A DNA stretch of 64,000 nucleotides. Source: Tateyamaria sp. ANG-S1 (GTDB taxonomy: Bacteria; Pseudomonadota; Alphaproteobacteria; Rhodobacterales; Rhodobacteraceae). This document shows, in pieces, positions 34,606 through 43,846 of this stretch (position 1 is the first letter of the stretch; each line of letters opens with the position of its first letter). Under the pieces are notes generated by a model. The model was not told where the DNA came from. It ran no database searches and worked only from the letters and a program-made list of their open reading frames with translations. Both the position numbers and the translations under genes were made by a program. The DNA is taken from assembly GCF_000814025.1 (NCBI RefSeq), contig NZ_JWLL01000005.1, forward strand, positions 248,001 through 312,000, given 5' to 3'.

Positions 34606-35303
34606 GTGACTTTGACGCCCACTTGCTGATCGTCGATGACGATGAACGAATTCGGAGCCTTTTACAGAAATTCCTGATGCGGAACGGGTTCCTTGTGACC
34701 GCCGCCCGCGACGCCGCCCATGCACGGCGGGTGCTGGCCGGTCTGGATTTTGACCTGATCGTGCTGGACGTGATGATGCCGGGCGAAGACGGGCTAAGCC
34801 TGTGCCGCAGCTTGCGCGAAACACACGCCACACCCATCCTGCTGCTCACCGCCAAGGGCGAGACCGGCAACCGGATCGAAGGGCTGGAAGCAGGCGCCGA
34901 CGACTACCTGCCCAAACCGTTCGAGCCCAAGGAACTCCTCCTGCGCATCAACGCCATCCTGCGCCGTGTGCCCGATGTCGCACCCGAAGAGGCAGCGCCG
35001 AAAATCCTCACCCTCGGCCCCATCCGCTATGACATGGAACGGGGCGAGATGTGGCAGGGCGAAGACCTCGTGCGCCTCACCGCCACCGAAATGCAACTGA
35101 TGAAGATCTTCTCAGCCAAACCCGGCGAAGCCATCAGCCGCGCTAAGCTGGTCGAAGACCTCGGCCGCGACAGGGGCCAAGCGCAGGAACGGGCCGTGGA
35201 CGTGCAGATCACGCGGTTGCGGCGCAAGATCGAAAGCAACCCGAAACAGCCCCGCTACCTGCAAACCGTGCGCGGTGCGGGCTACATGCTGGCGCCCGAT
35301 TGA
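34602..35303 (+). CDS. petR: OmpR-type response regulator, PetR-like (233 aa)
   Basis: The receiver domain has the acidic pocket (LIVDDDE), phospho-acceptor Asp in IVLDVMMPGEDG, T in LLLTAKG and K in DDYLPKPF. The C-terminal winged helix has VDVQITRLRRKIE-NP-x-x-PRYLQTVRGAGYML. It is encoded with petP by overlapping start/stop. No histidine kinase gene is adjacent, so it is an orphan. In R. capsulatus PetR is required for photosynthetic and respiratory growth. Confidence 0.75.
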   Translation: MSDFDAHLLIVDDDERIRSLLQKFLMRNGFLVTAARDAAHARRVLAGLDFDLIVLDVMMPGEDGLSLCRSLRETHATPILLLTAKGETGNRIEGLEAGADDYLPKPFEPKELLLRINAILRRVPDVAPEEAAPKILTLGPIRYDMERGEMWQGEDLVRLTATEMQLMKIFSAKPGEAISRAKLVEDLGRDRGQAQERAVDVQITRLRRKIESNPKQPRYLQTVRGAGYMLAPD

Positions 35304-35339
35304 GCCGTCGGATTTGCATATTTTTGGAACAATGAAGCC

Positions 35340-36278
35340 ATGAGTACAGCTCTGCTGACCCACGCGGACGGCCTTTTGCACGTCACACCGCCCGGTATGC
35401 CGGAGCAAGTAGCGCGGCTCGACTACATCCAACGGGCGCTGGCCGATCTCGACCTTGTCCGTGTTGATCCGCCGCTGGCCGATGACGCATCCATCGCGCT
35501 GTGCCATCCGCAGGACTACATCGCCTTTGTGCGCGCCAAAGTACCCAGCGAGGGCTTCGCCGGTCTCGACCGCGAAACCGACGCCGAAACCTTTCTTTCA
35601 CCCACATCCTACAACGCCGTCTGGCGCGCAGCGGGCGGCGCGGTCAAAGCAGTCGATATGGTACTGGACGATGAGGTGACCAATGCCTTCGTCGCCATGC
35701 GCCCGCCCGGGCACCACGCAGAACAGTCTCTCCCCATGGGCTTTTGCATCTTCGGCAACGTCGCCATCGCCGCCAAACACGCGCTCGAAGTGCATGGGCT
35801 CGAACGGGTCGCCGTGGTCGATTTCGACGTCCACCACGGCAACGGTACCCAAGCGCTGCTGCAAGACGACCCACGCGCGCTCGTCATCACATCACAACAA
35901 ATGCCGCTCTGGCCCGGCACGGGCGAAGCATCGGATCGCGGCCCGCACGGCACCATTCTGAACATCCCGCTCGCCCCCCATACAGACGGCAACCACGCCA
36001 TCGCGGAATACGAACGGCAGGTGATCCCGGCCCTGATCAAACACCAGCCCGAGTTGATCCTGATCTCGGCGGGTTTCGACGCGCATCAGGACGACCCCCT
36101 CGCCCAACTCAACTGGACGGCGGACACCTACACCCGCCTCACCGACATGCTCACGCAAGCTGCACGAGACCTGTGCAAAGGCCGGGTGGTGTCGGTGCTG
36201 GAAGGGGGCTATGATCTGGACGCGCTGGCGGCCTGCGCCCGCGCCCACGTCCAATCGCTGATGAAGGCCACCGCATGA
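35340..36278 (+). CDS. Histone deacetylase family protein (312 aa)
   Basis: The class II HDAC-like zinc hydrolase fold is shown by RPPGHHAEQSLPMGFCIFGNVAIAA, the metal site VVDFDVHHGNGTQ, ISAGFDAHQDDPL and the C-terminal LEGGYDLDALA. All metal ligands and the tandem His are present. Bacterial members deacetylate small amines such as acetylpolyamines or act on acetyl-lysine proteins; the substrate is unclear. It overlaps xseB by 4 bases and starts the operon HDAC-xseB-ispA-dxs. Confidence 0.87.
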   Translation: MSTALLTHADGLLHVTPPGMPEQVARLDYIQRALADLDLVRVDPPLADDASIALCHPQDYIAFVRAKVPSEGFAGLDRETDAETFLSPTSYNAVWRAAGGAVKAVDMVLDDEVTNAFVAMRPPGHHAEQSLPMGFCIFGNVAIAAKHALEVHGLERVAVVDFDVHHGNGTQALLQDDPRALVITSQQMPLWPGTGEASDRGPHGTILNIPLAPHTDGNHAIAEYERQVIPALIKHQPELILISAGFDAHQDDPLAQLNWTADTYTRLTDMLTQAARDLCKGRVVSVLEGGYDLDALAACARAHVQSLMKATA

Positions 36279-36517
36279 CTGACCGCCCCGTAGACGAAAT
36301 GAGCTTCGAAGAAGCGATGGCCGAACTGGAACAGGTGCTGGGCCAGTTGGAACGGGGCGACGTGGCGCTGGACGATTCGATCAAACTCTACGAACGCGGA
36401 GCGCTGCTGAAAAAGCGGTGCGAAACCAAGCTGCGTGAGGCCGAGGAAAAGGTCGCCGCCATCACCACAGATGCAGACGGCAACCCGACAGGGCTGAAAC
36501 CGGTCGAAGGCCTGTAA
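36275..36517 (+). CDS. xseB: Exodeoxyribonuclease VII small subunit
   Basis: An 80-residue helical protein with the family signature MSFEEAMAELEQVLGQLERGDVALDDSIKLYERG. It pairs with XseA, whose gene is not in the window, to degrade single-stranded DNA in repair. Placement between an HDAC gene and ispA-dxs is common in proteobacteria (xseB-ispA-dxs). It begins in the stop of the upstream gene. Confidence 0.95.
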   Translation: MTDRPVDEMSFEEAMAELEQVLGQLERGDVALDDSIKLYERGALLKKRCETKLREAEEKVAAITTDADGNPTGLKPVEGL

Positions 36518-36520
36518 TCC

Positions 36521-37387
36521 ATGTTCCGCCAAAGGCTGAGTGACGCGGCTGCCGCCATTCAGGCGCAGTTCGATATGGTGCTGGGCGCACTCGATCCAGT
36601 GCCCGTGGTGAAGGCCATGGCCCACGCCACGAACGGCGGCAAACGGTTGCGCGGCTTCCTCGTGCTGGAAAGCGCACGACTGCATCAAATAGACCCTAAC
36701 AAGGCCATTTGGCCCGCCACCGGTATCGAAGCCCTACACGCCTACTCCCTCGTCCATGACGACCTGCCCTGCATGGATGACGACGACCTGCGGCGGGGCG
36801 AACCGACGGTTCATATCAAATGGGACGAGGCAACGGCGGTACTGGCAGGCGACGCCCTGCAAACGCTCGCCTTCGAACTCTGCACCCACCCCGACACCGG
36901 CAATGGTGACGTCCGCGCCGACCTCGCCCTGTCCCTCGCCAAAGCCTCAGGTGCCCAAGGCATGGTACTGGGCCAGGCCCTCGATATCGCCGCCGAAACG
37001 GCAGACACCCCCCTGACCCTCGACGAAATTACGTCTCTACAAAGGGGCAAAACCGGCGCTTTGATCGAATGGTCCGCCACCGCAGGCGCGCGGATGGCGC
37101 AAGCCGACATCACACCGCTGCAAACCTACGCCCGCGCTCTCGGCCTCGCCTTCCAGATCGCGGACGATGTGCTGGACGTGACCAGCGACGCCGCCACCAT
37201 GGGCAAGGCCACGGGCAAGGATGCCGACGCGGGCAAGGCCACCTTCGTCTCGCTCCTCGGACTGGACGAGGCGAAACGCCGCGCGAACGAACTCGTGACC
37301 GAAGCGTGTGACGCCTTACATGTATACCAAGCGGACGCTGACGCGCTGCGGGACGCCGCCCGCTTTGTCGTCACCCGCAACAGCTAG
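36521..37387 (+). CDS. ispA: Farnesyl diphosphate synthase (polyprenyl synthetase family)
   Basis: The protein (288 aa) has both aspartate-rich motifs, [14 protein letters not shown] and [11 protein letters not shown], plus [10 protein letters not shown] at the N-terminal side. It makes farnesyl diphosphate from IPP and DMAPP/GPP for quinone, carotenoid and undecaprenyl synthesis. It starts 3 bases after xseB and lies 10 bases before dxs. A GPP-specific enzyme is possible, but the operon suggests ispA. Confidence 0.92.
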   Translation: MFRQRLSDAAAAIQAQFDMVLGALDPVPVVKAMAHATNGGKRLRGFLVLESARLHQIDPNKAIWPATGIEALHAYSLVHDDLPCMDDDDLRRGEPTVHIKWDEATAVLAGDALQTLAFELCTHPDTGNGDVRADLALSLAKASGAQGMVLGQALDIAAETADTPLTLDEITSLQRGKTGALIEWSATAGARMAQADITPLQTYARALGLAFQIADDVLDVTSDAATMGKATGKDADAGKATFVSLLGLDEAKRRANELVTEACDALHVYQADADALRDAARFVVTRNS

Positions 37388-37397
37388 AGACAGACAG

Positions 37398-39326
37398 ATG
37401 TCAGACCAGCCAAAGACCCCGCTTCTGGACACCGTTCAACGGCCCGCCGACCTCAAACGGTTCTCCGACGCCCAGCTACGCCAAGTGGCTGACGAGTTGC
37501 GTGCCGAAACAGTGTCTGCGGTGTCCGTAACCGGCGGTCATCTCGGCGCAGGTCTTGGGGTGGTCGAGTTGACCGTCGCCATCCACGCCATCTTCGATAC
37601 GCCGCGCGACAAGCTGGTGTGGGACGTGGGCCACCAATGCTACCCCCACAAGATCCTCACCGAACGCCGCGACCGCATCCGCACCCTGCGGATGAAGGAC
37701 GGGCTGAGCGGCTTCACCAAACGCTCTGAATCGCCCTACGACCCCTTCGGCGCAGCCCACTCCTCCACCTCGATCAGCGCCGCCCTCGGCTTCGCCGTGG
37801 CGCGCGATCTCGGCGGCCAACCGCCCGAAGGCTCTGGTGACGCCATCGCAGTGATCGGCGACGGCTCCATGAGCGCAGGCATGGCCTACGAGGCGATGAA
37901 CAACGCAGGCCATCTCGGCAAGCGGCTCTTCGTCATCCTCAACGACAACGAAATGTCCATCGCTCCGCCCGTGGGCGCGATGTCCTCCTACCTCTCGCGG
38001 CTTTACGCCCAGAACCCGTTCCAGGACCTCAAGGCCGCGGCCAAGGGCGCCGTCAGCCTGCTGCCGGAACCTTTCCGCGAAGGGGCCAAACGGGCCAAGG
38101 ACATGCTAAAGGGCATGGCCGTCGGCGGCACCCTCTTTGAAGAGCTGGGGTTCAGCTATGTCGGCCCCATCGACGGGCACGATCTGGATCAGCTTCTGCC
38201 GGTCCTGCGCACCGTCCACGACCGCGCCACCGGCCCCATCCTGATCCATGTTCTGACGAAAAAAGGCAAAGGCTACGCACCCGCCGAAACCGCCCGCGAC
38301 AAGGGGCACGCCACCGCCAAGTTCGACGTCGTTACAGGCAAGCAGAAGAAAGCACCCAGCAACGCGCCGAGCTACACCTCAGTCTTCGCACAACACCTGA
38401 TCAAACAGGCCGAGGCGGACGACAAGATCTGCGCCGTCACTGCCGCCATGCCGGACGGCACCGGCCTGAACCTCTTTGCCGAACGCTACCCGAGCCGCTG
38501 CTTTGACGTGGGCATCGCCGAACAACACGGCGTCACCTTCTCCGCCGCCCTCGCGGCTGGCGGGATGAAGCCGTTCTGCGCGATGTACTCCACCTTCCTG
38601 CAACGCGGCTACGACCAGGTCGTGCACGACGTGGCAATCCAGCGCCTGCCCGTCCGCTTCGCCATCGACCGCGCGGGCCTTGTGGGGGCAGACGGGGCGA
38701 CACACGCCGGTGCCTTCGACGTAGCCTATCTGTCGAACCTACCCGGCTTCACCGTGATGGCCGCCGCAGACGAAGCGGAACTGGCCCATATGGTCGCCAC
38801 CGCCGCCGCCCATGATGAAGGCCCCATCGCCTTCCGCTTCCCACGAGGCGAAGGCACCGGTGTCGACATGCCCGAACGCGGAGAACCGCTCGAAATCGGC
38901 AAGGGCCGCATGATCCAGGAAGGCAAGGGCGTCGCCCTCCTCTCCTTCGGCACCCGTCTGGAAGAGGTACAGAAAGCCGCCGAAAACCTTGCTGCCAAGG
39001 GGATCACCCCCACCATCGCAGACGCCCGCTTTGCCAAACCGCTCGACCGCGAGCTGATCCTGCAACTCGCCGCGGATCACGAGGCGCTGATCACCATCGA
39101 AGAGGGCGCAATCGGCGGCTTCGGCAGCCACGTCGCCCAGCTTCTGGCCGAGGAAGGCGTGTTCGACACCGGGCTCAAGTACCGCTCCATGGTCCTGCCC
39201 GACATCTTCATCGACCAGGCGAGCCCGGCAGATATGTACGCCGTCGCAGGCATGAACGCCGAACAGATCGAGGCCAAAGTGCTGAACGTACTTGGCGTGA
39301 CGTCAATCGGCGAGGCGCGCGCGTAA
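37398..39326 (+). CDS. dxs: 1-deoxy-D-xylulose-5-phosphate synthase
   Basis: It makes DXP from pyruvate and glyceraldehyde-3-phosphate with TPP, the first step of the MEP pathway. The protein is 642 aa. It has [34 protein letters not shown], the TPP motif [18 protein letters not shown], and the transketolase-like [21 protein letters not shown] with the acid/base Glu. I chose the ATG of MSDQPKTP because the upstream frame overlaps ispA. It is the last gene of the operon. Confidence 0.97.
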   Translation: MSDQPKTPLLDTVQRPADLKRFSDAQLRQVADELRAETVSAVSVTGGHLGAGLGVVELTVAIHAIFDTPRDKLVWDVGHQCYPHKILTERRDRIRTLRMKDGLSGFTKRSESPYDPFGAAHSSTSISAALGFAVARDLGGQPPEGSGDAIAVIGDGSMSAGMAYEAMNNAGHLGKRLFVILNDNEMSIAPPVGAMSSYLSRLYAQNPFQDLKAAAKGAVSLLPEPFREGAKRAKDMLKGMAVGGTLFEELGFSYVGPIDGHDLDQLLPVLRTVHDRATGPILIHVLTKKGKGYAPAETARDKGHATAKFDVVTGKQKKAPSNAPSYTSVFAQHLIKQAEADDKICAVTAAMPDGTGLNLFAERYPSRCFDVGIAEQHGVTFSAALAAGGMKPFCAMYSTFLQRGYDQVVHDVAIQRLPVRFAIDRAGLVGADGATHAGAFDVAYLSNLPGFTVMAAADEAELAHMVATAAAHDEGPIAFRFPRGEGTGVDMPERGEPLEIGKGRMIQEGKGVALLSFGTRLEEVQKAAENLAAKGITPTIADARFAKPLDRELILQLAADHEALITIEEGAIGGFGSHVAQLLAEEGVFDTGLKYRSMVLPDIFIDQASPADMYAVAGMNAEQIEAKVLNVLGVTSIGEARA

Positions 39327-39387
39327 TCCTTGCGCCATCCGCGCCACATCGGCCAGTGTTAGGGTCACATTTCTAAGAGCCCGAGAC

Positions 39388-40047
39388 ATGGACATCCACA
39401 GCCGCCCCATCCTGATCTACCGCTGGATCGTGTTCCTTCTGGCGGCGGGCTACTGCCTCTACCAGATGATCGGCGGCCAATGGACAGGGGCGGGGGGACC
39501 GTTCCGCTACCTTACCATATGGGCTCTGTTCCTCTCCTTCTTCGCCGCCAGCCGGATGCTCGCCCTCAGCGAACACCGGATCACACGGCGGCACGAGGTG
39601 ACAGCGACATGCGCCGCCGTGCTGAACGTGATGGTCGTGTTTCTCTACTGGCGGCTTTACCTGACCGACCCCTCGCTGGTGAACGGTGGCGGCCCCATCG
39701 TCTGGTGGCTCGAATACTACCTGCACGCGCTCGGCCCCGCGCTCCAGATCATCGACGCGCTCTTCATCGGCAAGGTCTTCCGTCGCGTCTGGCGCGCGGC
39801 CCTGCCACTCATAGCCATCATCGCCGCCTACGTGGCGTGGGCCGAACTCTTCGTCCAACGGTTCAACACCAAACCCGTCGGCGACGTGACAAGCGGCCTG
39901 CCCTACCCGTTCCTCAACTCCATGGAATGGGCCGACCGCGCCATGTTTTACGGCATCAACGGCGCAACAGCGCTCGGCTTGCTTGCAGTCTTCGGCGTGA
40001 TCGGCGCAGTGCTCTACCGTATCTGGCCCCGTCAGGTCGCCGCCTGA
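39388..40047 (+). CDS. Six-helix membrane protein, possibly FAR-17a/AIG1-like (219 aa)
   Basis: About six hydrophobic helices alternate with short loops (RPILIYRWIVFLLAAGYCLYQM, FRYLTIWALFLSFFAAS, VTATCAAVLNVMVVFLYWRLYL, LEYYLHALGPALQIIDALF, AALPLIAIIAAYVAWAEL, NGATALGLLAVFGVIGAVLY). The pattern is reminiscent of the AIG1/Pr6Pr fold, but I am not sure. It stands alone downstream of dxs, and its end overlaps the convergent exoD-like gene by 16 bases. Confidence 0.6.
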   Translation: MDIHSRPILIYRWIVFLLAAGYCLYQMIGGQWTGAGGPFRYLTIWALFLSFFAASRMLALSEHRITRRHEVTATCAAVLNVMVVFLYWRLYLTDPSLVNGGGPIVWWLEYYLHALGPALQIIDALFIGKVFRRVWRAALPLIAIIAAYVAWAELFVQRFNTKPVGDVTSGLPYPFLNSMEWADRAMFYGINGATALGLLAVFGVIGAVLYRIWPRQVAA

Positions 40048-40625
40048 AACAAAAAGATCGCGGCATACAGAATGCCAAAGGTCACGGCATAGCCCGCAAG
40101 CATGAAATACCCGTCCCGCGTCACCAAACCAAAGGCCAGCAACGCAACAGCGCCTGCGCCAAAGGATGTCATAAACGGCACCAACTCCAGAAAAGGCCAA
40201 GTCAGCGGGATCGCCATGCAGAACAGCAGCGCCACGTTGCGCATCGGATTGTGGGCAAGCAGCCAAAGGCGCGGATGAGAATGCGTGTCAAACCATGTCG
40301 CGGGCCGTCGCAGCCAACGGGTGGCCGTCTGCAAACGCTCCCGTGCCAAACGGCGGCGGCGCAAAAAACCCGGTAGCCACAAATGCTTCCGCCCCGCCAA
40401 TGCCTGCCCAATCAGCAGGATCAGAACAATCGCAGACAGCGTCGGCATCCCCGGAATACCGGACAGGGGTGACACCAGCAGGATCGAAACGACCAAAACC
40501 ACCGGCATGATCGATCCCTCGCCAATCTCGTCCAGAATGTCCTGCACGGACACATCCGCGCCCTCTCCGGCCCCGTCCAGCGCATCCAGCAGATGATTCA
40601 GCGTGCGCTTGTCGTCGGGCGTCAT
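40032..40625 (-). CDS. ExoD-like membrane protein (197 aa)
   Basis: It fits the ExoD family: a cytosolic N-terminal helix with LDGAGEGADVSVQDILDEIGEGSIMP, then VVLVVSILLVSPLSGIPGMPTLSAIVLILLIGQ and further helices. ExoD of Rhizobium is named for an effect on exopolysaccharide and alkaline tolerance; the molecular role is unknown. Its start overlaps the upstream epimerase stop (ATGA). Confidence 0.85.
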   Translation of the reverse strand: MTPDDKRTLNHLLDALDGAGEGADVSVQDILDEIGEGSIMPVVLVVSILLVSPLSGIPGMPTLSAIVLILLIGQALAGRKHLWLPGFLRRRRLARERLQTATRWLRRPATWFDTHSHPRLWLLAHNPMRNVALLFCMAIPLTWPFLELVPFMTSFGAGAVALLAFGLVTRDGYFMLAGYAVTFGILYAAIFLFQAAT

Positions 40626-41476
40626 TCCGGGTGCTGCAGCAAGGCCGCCAGCCCTTCCTTGTAGGTGGGATAGATCAACTCCACACCCAACGCATCCTTG
40701 ATCCGATCGTTCCGCACCCGCTTGCTTTCAGCATAGAAACTGCGGGCCATAGGGGTCATCTCCGCCGTCTCGAAATCCTCGGCGGGTGGAATGGGCAGGC
40801 CCAGCAAATGGGCCGCATGTTCAATCACATCCTCCGGCGGCGCGGCGTAGTCATCGCACACATTGTAGGCCGTACCAGGCGCAGGCCGCGCGATGGAGGC
40901 CGCCACGATCTGCGCAATGTCCTCCACGTGAATGCGCGAAAACACCTGGTTCGGCTTGATGATCCGCCGCGCGGTACCATTGCGCACCTTGGCAAAGGGG
41001 CCGCGACCGGGACCATAAATACCCGCCAATCGAAAGATATGCAGCGGCAGATCAGGAATGGCTGCCCATGCGGCTTCCGCCGCCTTCCGCCACTGCCCGC
41101 GCCGCGTGGACGGAACCAGCGGCGTCTCCTCGTCGACCCAATCGCCACCATGGTCGCCATAGACGCCCGTGGTGGACAGATAGCCAACCCACTCAAACTG
41201 CCCCGCGCGCGCCGCGATCTGGTCGCCCAGCTCACGCAAAACCGGATCACCCTCAGCATCCGGTCCCGCTGAAATCAGAACATGCGTCGCCGCATCCATC
41301 GCCGCGCCCACGTCATCACCGGGAAAGATCAGCGGCTCCACACCGCTGGCTTTCAACGCCTCGGCCTTCTCGGCTGTGCGGGTCGTCCCAATCACGCGCC
41401 AACCATGTGGAAGTAGCAGCGTGGTCAGCGCCTTGGCAGAATACCCGTGACCAAAGGAAAGAAGTGTCTTCGTCAT
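40622..41476 (-). CDS. NAD(P)-binding SDR / epimerase-like protein (284 aa)
   Basis: An extended SDR-like Rossmann protein: TLLSFGHGYSAKALTTLLLPHGWRVIGTTRT (the glycine-rich loop is G-x-G-x-x-A-like), YLSTTGVYGDHGG, FRLAGIYGPGRG, VFSRIHVEDIAQIV and the C-terminal AESKRVRNDRIK. It resembles the YeeZ group. Substrate unknown. I chose the ATG before TKTLLSF; the longer upstream reading is cysteine/arginine-rich and unlikely. It is divergent from the methyltransferase at 41504. Confidence 0.75.
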   Translation of the reverse strand: MTKTLLSFGHGYSAKALTTLLLPHGWRVIGTTRTAEKAEALKASGVEPLIFPGDDVGAAMDAATHVLISAGPDAEGDPVLRELGDQIAARAGQFEWVGYLSTTGVYGDHGGDWVDEETPLVPSTRRGQWRKAAEAAWAAIPDLPLHIFRLAGIYGPGRGPFAKVRNGTARRIIKPNQVFSRIHVEDIAQIVAASIARPAPGTAYNVCDDYAAPPEDVIEHAAHLLGLPIPPAEDFETAEMTPMARSFYAESKRVRNDRIKDALGVELIYPTYKEGLAALLQHPE

Positions 41477-41503
41477 TCTGCATAGGTGGCGCGCCGGGCG
41501 ACC

Positions 41504-42178
41504 ATGCACAAGCCCCTTGCCAAGCTGAACACCGCATCGCCTAATCGCGACATGGCCAAAGACCCATCCCTCGACGCCGCCTATGCCCTCGAAACGCCAG
41601 AGGATTCAAAACAGCTCTATGCGTCCTGGGCTGACAGCTACGACAGCGATTTCGCCCGTATCAGTGACTATATCCTGCCCGAAGCGGTCGCCCGTCACTT
41701 CGTGAATATCGGCGGTTTCGGTCCTGTTCTGGACGTCGGCGCAGGCACAGGTCTGTGCGGCACCGCACTTCGCGCCCGCGGGATCGAAGACATCGACGGC
41801 ACCGACATCTCCGCCGACATGCTCAAGGTCGCAAAGACCAAAGGCATCTACCGCACAACCCGCGTCGAAAACCTCTTTGACGGGCTGGCAACGCCCCATG
41901 GCCCCTACCAAGGGGCGGTCAGCTCCGGTACGTTTACCAACGGGCACGTGGGACCGAACGGGATCAAACCGATCTTGGCAGCCGTCAGGTCGGGGGGCCG
42001 CGTCGTGATTTCAGTGAACACAAAACACTACGCTGCAGCAGGTTTTGAGGACATATTCGCACAATTAGAGACTGAGATTGACGACCTCACCACAACCGAA
42101 GCCGCCATCTACGGCCCCTCCGCCAGCGGAGACCACGCCAAGGACACCGCCCTGCTCGTCGCCTTTCGGCGCACCTAG
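41504..42178 (+). CDS. SAM-dependent class I methyltransferase (224 aa)
   Basis: The SAM-binding motif I is VLDVGAGTGLCGTALRARG, then DISADMLKVAKTKG (acidic binding) and a post-motif I-like VVISVNTKHY region. It resembles the Methyltransf_11/25 group with an N-terminal extension YALETPEDSKQLYASWADSYD. The acceptor is unknown. Three starts are possible (41486, 41504 and 41552); no strong RBS decides. The stop overlaps the end of the convergent 42175-42525. Confidence 0.8.
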   Translation: MHKPLAKLNTASPNRDMAKDPSLDAAYALETPEDSKQLYASWADSYDSDFARISDYILPEAVARHFVNIGGFGPVLDVGAGTGLCGTALRARGIEDIDGTDISADMLKVAKTKGIYRTTRVENLFDGLATPHGPYQGAVSSGTFTNGHVGPNGIKPILAAVRSGGRVVISVNTKHYAAAGFEDIFAQLETEIDDLTTTEAAIYGPSASGDHAKDTALLVAFRRT

Positions 42179-42525
42179 TCCTTGTCGAAAAACGGCGTCA
42201 CCTGCGCGACGATCACAGCGTTCTCATCCAGCGCACGCTGCATCAGCGCCCGCTCCTCGCCATCAATCTCATGCCCCTCGGCCAACCGCTCATCCAGCGT
42301 GCCGTAGCCGGTCACATCCAGCGGCGCGGTATCTGCCTGCTTCAGCAGTGCAACCGTCTCGCGCACCGCCTCGGCCTCATCCACGCCGGACGCAAAACAC
42401 ATCAACGCAGCCCCAGTCGCACCGTCCGGCAGCCCGTCGCCTGCCTTGCGCGCGATCTGCACAAGCAGGGTAAACACTTGCTGCCGCGAGACAGGCTTCG
42501 ATTTGGATTTTTTGGTCTCGGACAT
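42175..42525 (-). CDS. Conserved hypothetical protein (116 aa)
   Basis: A lysine-rich start (MSETKKSKSKPVSRQQ) is followed by a helical segment FTLLVQIARKAGDGLPDGATGAALMCFASGVDEAEAVRETVALL and then GYGTLDERLAEGHEIDGEERALMQRALDENAVIVAQ. I do not recognise it; codon use agrees with neighbours. The start lies directly after the T-run of a hairpin (42530-42560), leaving no ribosome-binding site, so translation may be leaderless or start later. The stop overlaps the methyltransferase end. Confidence 0.65.
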   Translation of the reverse strand: MSETKKSKSKPVSRQQVFTLLVQIARKAGDGLPDGATGAALMCFASGVDEAEAVRETVALLKQADTAPLDVTGYGTLDERLAEGHEIDGEERALMQRALDENAVIVAQVTPFFDKD

Positions 42526-42529
42526 GAAA

Positions 42530-42560
42530 AGGGCCGCCGCAATTTGATTGCGACAGCCCT
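42530..42560 (-). terminator. Terminator between GlsB-like and hypothetical genes
   Basis: On the minus strand AGGGC-tgt-CGCAA-tcaaa-TTGCG-gcg-GCCCT is followed by TTTC. It ends the 42588-42839 gene transcript and abuts the next ATG at 42525. Confidence 0.65.
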
Positions 42561-42587
42561 AGCCCAATTCACATCAAGGCGAAAGCG

Positions 42588-42839
42588 TCAGGCGCTGCGC
42601 ACCGCGCGCCCAAGGGTGATCAGGATACATGCACCGACGATCCCCGCGACCAACTGCCCGATCCAACCGCCCAGCGTCGCGCCAAAGACAAAGGTCACAA
42701 TCGCGTTGAACACCACCGCGCCAAGGATCCCCAGCACGATGTTCAACAGCAGCGAATGGTCTGTCTTCATGATCTTCTCAGCGATCCACCCGGCCAAAGC
42801 GCCCACGATGATCGCCGCAAACCAACCCAGTCCAGTCAT
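42588..42839 (-). CDS. GlsB/YeaQ/YmgE family stress membrane protein (83 aa)
   Basis: A small protein with glycine-rich membrane helices: GLGWFAAIIVGALAGWIAEKIMKTDHSLLLNIVLGILGAVVFNAI...GWIGQLVAGIVGACILITLG. This is the transglycosylase-associated family. The general role is in stress or cell envelope response; its exact function is unknown. A terminator follows. Confidence 0.87.
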   Translation of the reverse strand: MTGLGWFAAIIVGALAGWIAEKIMKTDHSLLLNIVLGILGAVVFNAIVTFVFGATLGGWIGQLVAGIVGACILITLGRAVRSA

Positions 42840-42899
42840 AGGTCATCTCCTGTGTGCCAACCTGCACAGACAACATATGACCGGGACAGTTCGTTCCAA

Positions 42900-43727
42900 T
42901 CAGTCGCGCAGCAACTCGTTGATCGACGTCTTGGACCGGGTCTTTTCATCGACGCGCTTCACGATCACAGCACAGTACAGGTTCACACCGTTCTTCGATG
43001 GCATCGACCCGGCAACGACAACAGAACCGCTCGGCACTTCGCCATACATGACCTCGCCCGTCTCGCGATCCACGATCTTGGTCGACTGGCCGATGAACAC
43101 ACCCATGCCCAGGACCGACCCCTCGCGCACGATGCAGCCCTCAACCACCTCGGACCGCGCACCAATAAAGCAGTTGTCCTCGATAATAGTCGGCCCGGCC
43201 TGCATTGGCTCAAGCACACCGCCAATGCCCACGCCACCCGACAGGTGCACGTTCTTGCCGATCTGCGCACAGGACCCGACGGTCGCCCATGTATCCACCA
43301 TGGTGCCCTCATCCACGTAAGCGCCAAGGTTCACAAAAGACGGCATAAGCACCACGCCCGGCGCGATAAACGCGGACTTGCGCACGACACAGTTCGGCAC
43401 AGCCCGAAAGCCAGCAGCCTGCCACTGGTTGTCGCCCCAGCCCTTGAACTTGCTGTCGACCTTGTCCCACCAGCCGCCGCCTTGCGGACCACCGTCCTGC
43501 TGTTCCATGTCCTTGATACGGAAGCCCAGCAGCACGGCCTTTTTCGCCCACTGATTCACATGCCAGCTGCCGTCGCCCTGCTTCTCCGCCACGCGCAGGC
43601 TGCCGCTGTCCAGCGCGTTCAGCGTGTCCTCAATGGCTTCCCGTGTCTCGCCAGTCGTGGCGGGCGTGATGGTATCGCGCGCGTCCCAAGCGGCTTCGAT
43701 GGCGGTTTCAAGCTGTGCGTTGGACAT
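42900..43727 (-). CDS. dapD: Tetrahydrodipicolinate N-succinyltransferase
   Basis: It acts in the succinylase branch of lysine/DAP synthesis. The 275-residue protein has a helical N-domain ([15 protein letters not shown]) and a left-handed beta-helix with [50 protein letters not shown] in hexapeptide rungs. I chose the ATG giving MSNAQLE; GGGAAG stands upstream. Its partner dapF is at 18528-19367. Confidence 0.96.
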   Translation of the reverse strand: MSNAQLETAIEAAWDARDTITPATTGETREAIEDTLNALDSGSLRVAEKQGDGSWHVNQWAKKAVLLGFRIKDMEQQDGGPQGGGWWDKVDSKFKGWGDNQWQAAGFRAVPNCVVRKSAFIAPGVVLMPSFVNLGAYVDEGTMVDTWATVGSCAQIGKNVHLSGGVGIGGVLEPMQAGPTIIEDNCFIGARSEVVEGCIVREGSVLGMGVFIGQSTKIVDRETGEVMYGEVPSGSVVVAGSMPSKNGVNLYCAVIVKRVDEKTRSKTSINELLRD

Positions 43728-43846
43728 GCGGTATCTTCCCTCATTGATCGCGGCGCTTAGACAACAATCCGCAGGGCCTTGCAATCATATCTGGGCAAGG
43801 CGCGCGCGGCACGCTAGGCCTGTAGGGTCCGACAGGAGAGTATGTG

